Assembly (NCBI GenBank): GCA_036365455.1
Contig: JAWQUS010000025.1
Coordinates: 20,434,001 to 20,498,000 of the forward strand
Reading direction: 5' to 3'
DNA: 64,000 nt
From: Macrosoma leucophasiata
Taxonomy: Eukaryota > Arthropoda > Insecta > Lepidoptera > Hedylidae
Below the pieces are notes generated by a model. The model was not told where the DNA came from, searched no databases, and saw nothing but the letters and a program-made list of their open reading frames with translations. This document shows positions 10,901-19,900 of the stretch, one piece after another; positions within the stretch are counted from its first letter, which is position 1; each line of letters begins with the position of its first letter. The translations under genes and the position numbers were made by a program.

Positions 10901-13900
10901 TTCAAAAGTCTTCTTCATATTACTTTATTATTATTAGGAAGTATTTCGTTCCAGATTATTACAATATTATTTAGAAAATGAAAATTTAATGAAACAGAAC
11001 ATTTCATTCTGTTTTTAGATGCAGTAGCATCAATAATTGGACATGCCGCAAAGGATGAAAATGAAGTCAAGAAAGAAGTAAAAAAAGAAATTGAAACTGA
11101 AATAGTAGATTCAACGAAACCTGGAACAACAGAATCACAAATAGAAAAACCAATAACGCCACAACCAGAAACGCAAATTATAAGTACACCGGGGACAGAA
11201 ACACAGGCATTGGAAACAGGTGAAGAATCTAAAGCAGATGAGGGAGTGGACAGTGACATGATAACTCTTGAAGACTTGATAGACCAGCCGCAGATTGCGC
11301 CACCCGCTGAAGATCCACCTTCTGAAATTTCTGATGTGTCTGAACCTAAATCTGATACCGTAAGTAGCATTAGAAAGTATCGCTTGTATATATGTTATGT
11401 AATATTTAAAAGACAATATTTATTTATCGGAATTCGAACCTGCTTAAAAAGGCTATTACACGACACGGTATTCAGGATCCGGCAGAGAGGGTGAGCGTGG
11501 CCTCGCGCCTGGTTACCGCTTATTACACTATCCGGTCAACAGGACCCTAACTCCGTCACAGTACAAATACACGGGCCGCTTCGGTCGCCCTAATTAGGGC
11601 CCTGACTCCCTAAATGTTATTACACTACCCTGACCCTTGCTATTGTACCCTGAATACCGTGCCGTGTAATAAGTCCATAACTACTAAACTACTGAAACCA
11701 ATATCGGATGTGGCGCTTCGGTATCGTAGTGGTTTTTATCTTTATTGGTGTGACCGGTGAACGACATCAGTAATAAATAAGGTCGCAGGTATGAATCCCG
11801 TTCCAAGTCAAATATTTCTTTTCATTATTTTTATGTTATGGAAGTGGCCAACAAGCATGCAGTTCACATTGATGTAAAGTGATGACTGCAGCCTATAGAC
11901 CACACAAAGACGAAGGTCAAAATGCAGATGGGCTACCACTTACCACTCCTGAGGCTTAAGGTGCTATGCCTCTGTGCCGGAAATTACAAGGCCGTACATT
12001 ATCACCTGACTGGAACACGATAGTGCTGAACACTAACATTTAGCGGTAAGTATATTAGGTAATGCGGTGGTGCCTATGCCCGCGAGCTCCGTCACTGCAG
12101 CTCTATCACCAGTAAAAAAACTTTTTCATATTCAGTCTTTAATATAATTAATACTTATGTTTCTATGCAAAAATAATGATTAAAGCAGTTGAATTGATAA
12201 AAGATTTCAAAACCCAGGCAACGGAAGAAACACTTGAGAATTTTGATAAGCCAGATGACGTCGAGCACGGCCAAGTGATGGAAAAAATCAAAGAAGTGAT
12301 CACCAAATTGGAAGACGGTTTGCTTAAAGTCGATACGTCAACCGAATCAGAAGTAAAAGTATCTGACTCCACACCCGACGTGGCACCTAAAGATAAAACG
12401 AAAAAATTGTCGAAGATAAAGAAGAGCAAAAAGCTTAGATTGTTGCAAGAGAAAAAGGTGAAGAAACAAGTGGAAAAGGTGAAGAGTGAGTTGGAAGCGA
12501 TGAAGAGACAGGTGGAGGAGATGAGGCAGCAAATGATGATGAAGACGGAGGCTTTGGCGCAGGCAAAGGCGATGCCGGCGAGTTTCCTGTTACCGGGAGA
12601 ATGGTGTTGTAAATGGGTGAACGGACAGCCGGTTGGAACTGTCAGTGAAATTGAGGCGGAACCTAAATCTGATATGAAAGCTGGTTTACCCAGGAGGAGT
12701 GTCCAGGTAAATATTTTGTCTGTTTTGGCACATTTTGATAAATCGTGGAATTTCTTGTGCTGAGATATGTTGTTGTATTTTGGGTGAATGGGCAACTGTC
12801 ACCGGTGGGAACTGTCAGCGAAATTAAGATAGACTCTAAAATCGATGCAAAAACTAGTTTACCGTGGTAAATAGATTTTTATTTAAGTCCTTTTCGTCAA
12901 ATCTTGAGTTTGTTTGTATTGTATTGTAAATGGGTGAAAAACGGTTCAAAATAGATTAAATGATCAATTGATTTGATTTACTTAGTCTCCGAACGATTTT
13001 AAAAAATGAAGATTGTTTTGCCATATTTGGTACTTAACTGTTCTTGCAAAATTAAAATCGGTAATTTAAAAACGAGACCTTTTTTCTAACTAAACCTTCC
13101 TTATACAACTTAATACTCTATGTTAATTTCCAAATTACTCTCCAAACGTGTATGTTAAATTGTTATTTATTGTTACAATTTATTTAGGTGGAAGATGCTA
13201 GATTACCACCAGGATGGACAAAGCACATGGTTCGCAGAAGTTGGGGAAACTCTGCCGGTAAATGGGATGTCGTTATTATAAGGTAAATACTGTGTTGTGT
13301 TGTTTGAAATAACATGATAGCATACTCTTTGTAATTAAATTGCATTTGAAATAATAATAAAAATGTTTGTCCATTTTAGAAGTACCTTCAAACGCTATGT
13401 TTCTATAAACATCCTCAAATAGCGCTCATCATATTATTAACATTATACATTTTAATTACAAAGCCGGGGTTGCACCAAGATATTTGCTAAACTTACAAGT
13501 TATTGTAACATTGCACATCCTACTCTAACCTAAAGAAATCTGTTAAAGTTAGAGCAGGATGTGAAATGTTACAATAACTTTAACTTTAACAAATGTCGTT
13601 GTGCAACCCAGGCTTAGGCTTCTTTTTGTAATTTTTGACATGCTGTAGATAAAGTGTCTAGATGATGAAAGGTATATCTATGATGTGTCTATTTTTTAAT
13701 GTAATGAAGTGGCAGTAGACAAGCATGCAGTTCACAAAGATATTAAGTGATGATTAGAGGGTTTAGTCTAGGAATGACTGATTCGCGAAATGACTACATA
13801 GTCGATAGCCTCTACACTTAGAACTCTACCACTAATAAAGAGTCCTTTATAATACCTAATTTAAATTTCAATGTTGTTGGAATATAATATATCATGATTG

Positions 13901-16900
13901 TTATCTGTTTTGTGTGCAAAAGGCAATAAATAAATAAATCAACCCAATCTTGTTTCTGTATATTCATGAAAATCAGAAAAGATTTTAGATTTAAACGACC
14001 CGGTTAGTCCAGCGGTGTGAGATGACCGTTTGATTCGAAGGGTCGCGGGTTCGATGCCCGCACCGGGACAAGTAATTGTATGGCCTAAAACTAGGATTAG
14101 ATACCCTATTATTAAAATTTTGTTTTAAGTACTAAAATAGTAAATAATAATTGGCCTACAGATATTTGTTGTACACATACAACACATACACAAACACCCA
14201 GATGTTTGTGTATGTGTTGTATGTGTACAACGGCATCCACGACACAGGTTTATATACCCTAATGTGGGGATTGTGAGTGTAAGCGTTATAAAAAAAAAAG
14301 ATTGAGTCAATGGAACCTGATGCTCAAACTCGATTATTCGCATTTTCAGCCCGGAAAATAGAAGGTTCCACACGAAAACGGACATGCGTCCCTATATAGA
14401 CACGAAGTCTGACCTGAAACCGTACGAACAGGCACTGCTAGATTTCGGCGTGCACCTGAAGTTGGCTCGGCGTATGGGGTGGGTGACTCAAACGGACGAA
14501 GGCCCCTCTATGCCGACCCCTGGTGCGGTCGTCGATAGCACTTCGCCTCTGAAACGCAGGACCCTAAAAAGGAAGGAGAAAACGGAGAAATTGGATAAGC
14601 GGAAGATTAAACGGATTAAGGTTTCGCGTAAATCTGTGAGTATGTTTTCTTTCATATTTTACTGGTGGTAGAGCTCTAGTGACGGAGCTCGCGGGCGTAG
14701 GCACCACCGCTTTACCTAATGTACTTGCCGCTAAATGGTAGTGTTCAGCACTATCGTGTTCCGGTCAGGTGGTAATGTGCGGCCTTGTAATTTCCGGCAC
14801 AGAGGCATAACACCTTTGGTCTCAGGAGTGGTAACGCGTCTGCATTTGACCTTGGTCTCGTGTGGGTGTCTATAGGCTGCAGTCATCATTTAACACCATC
14901 GTGAACTGTATGCTTGTTTGTCACTTTACATTAAAAAAATATCATTATTTCAGACAAAAGAGGTCTACTGCGTGACATAAGCCCCTAACTAGCATAGTTC
15001 GACAATAGATGGCGCTGCTGCTACCATAAAGCAATGCAATAAATGTGGAGGAAAGATTCGACAAATCGAGCAGGACTTCAGTAGCTTAATTTTAAGAGCG
15101 GCTGGACTAGATTCCCAGTAGGCCGCGAGTCCGAGTCTCGCCTGAAGTCAAATTTTTCTTTTCATTTTTCTTTAAAATAAAATATATATCACAAGCATGT
15201 GTTAATGCGAAATAATATAAAACACTTAACGTGTTAATGTTGTTTATATTGTTTTTGTTTGATTAAATTGAAATATAATTTTCCCAGTCTCGTGAATTTG
15301 AGATAGTGACAAGTAACACTGCGCAGCCAGTTCCAGATGCGACAGTACCAGAGATTACACGTCAAGCTCTTGAAGATGGATTTGGTGAGTTAGAACCTTT
15401 TAGAACCTTTTCAAATTTTACACAACATACAATCGATTATTTGTGTTTAACAAACATTCAACATTCGATATCAAATTATTATTTTCGTTAGTCATGAAGT
15501 TACAAAACAAACAACTGGACAAAACCTTTTCGCAAAGAAAGGCATAACAGTATTGTGCGTCATTAGGAGAGAATATGCCATTATCACAACGCTTGGCAGG
15601 CGGATTGGCGATCCACCCTATTGGAATGATTTGACCGTCGTTTTTCGGTTGAGTGACTGTACTAGCGGAAGAATTCTCCCCCACCAGAGGTCGGTGGGGT
15701 CGTCACGTCCCGACGCCTGATTTTGTTAGTACTGATAAAAATCCGAGCATGAAATCTTTCATTTAAATTAATAATAATGATAATATTGATGCAGTCCGAG
15801 AGAGATCCCGCCGAATACAAAGTAGATCAAAATTCTCGAAAGGGCCATGTTGGACCCCCCATGTCCCCGCGTAAGCCTGACAACTGTCCGGGGTTCAAAT
15901 TGGACCCCATGATGACGAGAATTTTTTTCATGTATCTTCACGCCAGGTCCCTAACGGTAGGCAGAGAGTGTAGAGCGCCAGCGATCAATGACGAGAAATA
16001 ATAATAATAATAATAATAATCATTTATTCAAGTGACCAGGACTCAATATAATATAAAACTAAAAAACTAACTTATAACTCATAAATAACTTAAAATTCTA
16101 CTAGGTATAAAAAGACTTAAATTTTAACAAAAATAATTAATATAAATCTAAATACCTACGTGAGCTAGATTACATCAGCGGCACACTACCGCCTCAACCC
16201 ATGAGATACGGCACTGCAGTGATTAATATACATGCAATCCAGTCTACTCGCGATCATATTTAAGATACTGATTGGGCTGGACGTCTATGCTCTACTCTCT
16301 TAGACTCTCTCTCTTAGACTTATTCTAATTCAAAATTATTAATTTCAAAATAAACATTGTTTTTTAGTACACGTTGGCGCTCTAAAGGTGCAAATACTCG
16401 AGAATCTCCTACGCTGCCCTGCCGAGGGATGCTTCAAGAACTTCAGGAATACGACCCTACTACAAATGCATATAAAGCACTACCATCGCGAACTGCGAAA
16501 GATGATGGGAGTCACACCCAAAGTTCTAGACCTAGCGTACGCCCGGACTAGACCAGGTCTGGCACCGGTCAAGAAAAACGGCAAGAAGGTAATAAAAGTC
16601 AAGCTGCCCAAACCAAAACGCGTCGAAGAACGCAAAGAGGCCAATGTACCTGATATTGAAGTGCCTCTCTCACCGATACCTGAAGAGAGACCAAAGATTC
16701 CCAGATCCCAGGACTCGCCGAAACTCAGACAGGCTTTGGGGATTAAACCGAAGAAGCGACCACGCGTGCTTCTCCCGGTCAGAAAACCGGATCTAGAACC
16801 GGATGTCGAGGTCGACACCAGTTTTAATCCGGAATTTGAATTGGAACCGGTTATGGACGAGATCCTCATACCTTTGGACTTTGAGACGGCTATATCGACG

Positions 16901-19900
16901 CACACCGTGACACGGCCTTTAGATGTCAAGAAGAAAGATAAGAAGAAATCGACTTCCAAGAAGAATAGTGAGGATGATGAATGGTTGACGATGAATTCTG
17001 ATTATGAGACGCGGTCGAGTTTCCCAGGATCTGGCACGCCGGATTCTAAGGAGCAGAAGAGTGTGACGCAGCAGCCAGTTTCTTCTGAGTCTATGGAAGA
17101 GAAAGATAAGGATATGTACATGTACACAGAGAGTGAGTTCCATATTTATTTATTAAGGTTTCTCTTTTCGGCATGCAAAAGAAAATAAATTAAAAATCTG
17201 TTAGGTACACAAACGCCCAAATACTCAAACGTCACTTAAATTTAAGTGGGACTTCAAAGTCTTCTGTCTTTATAAAACACGTTCAAACGAAAGAGATAGC
17301 GCACATTTGAGCGTTGCTTAAAATTGAGTGTCGTTTGAGTATTCGGCCATAACTCTTCAGCCAAGTAGAGACCATAAATTGAAGCCACTTCAAGTCGCGA
17401 GCATTTGCCATTATATACCCGCGATATTGGGTGGACAAAATAAGGTGTAATGTTCAAATATTGTTGATTCTTTCTTTCTTTTCACTTTTTTGTGAACAAT
17501 AATCAAGGAAAATAAGTATACAGTTTACATTAATGATAAGTAATACTGTAGCGTATAAATATCTACGTGAAACCAGAGCGGAGCGTAAAGTAAACAAGCA
17601 CACTTGTTTACTTGTGGTAGAGCTTCAGTGACGAAGCTCGCGGGCGTAGGCACCACGGCATTACCTAATATACTTGCCGCTAAATGGTAGTGTTCAGCAC
17701 TATCGTGTTCCGGTCAGGTGGTAATGTATGGCCCTGTAATTTCCGGCACAGAGGCATAACACTTTCATACTGCATCTATAGTCGCGCGCGGCCGCGATCG
17801 ATCGCGACCCACGGAATTGCACCTTTTAGGCCTCAGGAGTGGCAACGCTTCTGCATTTTGACCTCTGGTCATTGTGTGGGTGCAGTCATCACTTAACATC
17901 AATGTGAACTGCATGCTTGTTTGCCACTTTTATAACATAAAAAAAGCGATTACAAAGAATGTTTTCTTATGTTATCACGGAAAATTATCGGCCGTAAACC
18001 GACTTTACAGACAACCAATTTTTTTTTGGCTTGCATTTGCAATTGGTTTGATGGTGATTCCCCTTTTCAGCCGGTGAACTCATAAAGCTGGAGCGCATGA
18101 AACGTGAAGAAATAATCAACTGCCACTGCGGGTTCCGCGAGGAGGATGGCCTCATGGTGCAGTGCGAGCTGTGTCTGTGTTGGCAACACGCGCTCTGCCA
18201 CAACATACACAGAGAGGCTGAGGTATCAACCTATAACATATACAACTCGTAACGGGAATAACGCACACCCTCAAACACCCCAATTAGAAAATCGAGTTAC
18301 AATCATAAATATATGAACAGAAATTACCTATTTATGTATTAAAACTTTTTTATTTTAGAAATAAATTGTCCTCAATTTGTTCGAAGTTCGAACAGCACAT
18401 CCTACGCCCGCATACTTAACCTACCTACGGCCGCACATAAAACACAAACCTACTCACATCCGCACACTGTCGCAACACTGCTATTTAACACTCTCTATTT
18501 ATTATTAACTAGCTGTGCTCGCGACTTTACCCGCGTGAGAATTTATGATTGTTCAGTATCTACCCGGACGAAGTCGCGGGCGCAGTCAGTATAAAAGTAG
18601 CCTAAGTTACTCCTTAATACATAAGCTATCGGCCAGTGAAAGTCCCGTCAAAATCGGTCCAGCCGTTCCCAAGATAAGCTCCGCCTAACAGACAGACAAA
18701 AATGGTAAAAAAAAATGTATTGGTATATGTACCATGTATAGATACGGTAAATACTTCGATTAAAATAGTATGGGTGAGGCGGGGAAATCGGGCGGGCACA
18801 TCATTATCATCATTCTATACGTATTATTACATATTCTCTGGTGCAGGTGCCAGCGAAGTACACGTGCAGCATCTGCCTGAACCCCCGGCGGGGGCGGCGC
18901 TCGCAGCGGTTCCTGCACGACCAGGACCGCCTGTACGAGGGGCTGCTGCCGGGCGCCGAGCCCTGCGAGACCCTGCGCCGCTCGCACGAGCTCACCGGCA
19001 ACCTCGTCATGATACAGGACGCCCTGCACGCGATGCGCGTCAAGTATTATGTTGCCACGTGAGTTTCTTTTTCTTTTGTATGGCGTAATGTATTTTTGTA
19101 CTTCGTGTGAATGACGAGTAAATTTCAATGCTTATTTATTATTAGCCGACCCGGTAAACTTCGTATTGCCTCAGAATTAAATAACGTGTCACAGGTTTGA
19201 TAGGTATGCCCTTACAATTTTATAAAAAACCTTCCGTGGATTTAGGCAACCGATATAATAGACTTTGCAGTTTATTGAATATCCTATGCCTAACTAGTAT
19301 AGTTGGCAATAGATGGCGCTGCTGCTACCATAAAGCAATGCAATAAATGTGAAGGAAAGATTTGACAAATCGGACAGGACTTCAGTAGCTCAATTGAAAG
19401 AGCGGCTGGACTAGATTCCCAGTAGGCCGCGAGTTCGAGTCTCGCCTGAAGTCAAATTTTTCTTTCCATTTTTCTTTAAAATAAAATATATTTCACAAGC
19501 ATGTGTTAATGCGAAATAATATAAAACAAATATTGTAATCCTATTTAAAATATCTGTGATTGTTTTACATGTTTATACAAGGCGCAGTAAGCTTCGATAT
19601 CTAGTCTTGTTATGGAGACTGTGGTAGTATCATTTGCTGTTTGCTGAAAATCTTTGCATACAATCAATATGATATTTATTTCCCAGGAAAAAAGATCACC
19701 CGAAGCTGTATCTATGGGCTAAAGAATGGGATGACTCGAAAAAACCCAATGGGCACCAAGACACACACAGTGCAGATTACACCGACTTGAACATAATTAT
19801 CAACAATATCGGCAAAGAGAATTTGCCGATCGAGACGAGAGATGCCCCCGAAGATGATGAAAGGCGGGATCAGACTTTAATGAGTCTAGCGGCAGCATTG

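Noticed and set aside
10915..11370. 151-codon minus-strand frame
   Set aside because: It is the antisense shadow of MBD-R2 exon 6.
12163..12795. 210-codon minus-strand frame
   Set aside because: Antisense shadow of MBD-R2 exon 7; no motif.
13995..14070. tRNA-like sequence with A and B boxes
   Set aside because: No closed cloverleaf, and a related copy with the same tail lies at 20930; it is the head of an S1 SINE.
16480..16959. 159-codon minus-strand frame
   Set aside because: Antisense shadow of MBD-R2 exon 11.
18702..19128. Several frames around the GC-rich exon 13
   Set aside because: Alternative-frame shadows; the PHD frame at 18847-19058 fits the flanking splice phases.
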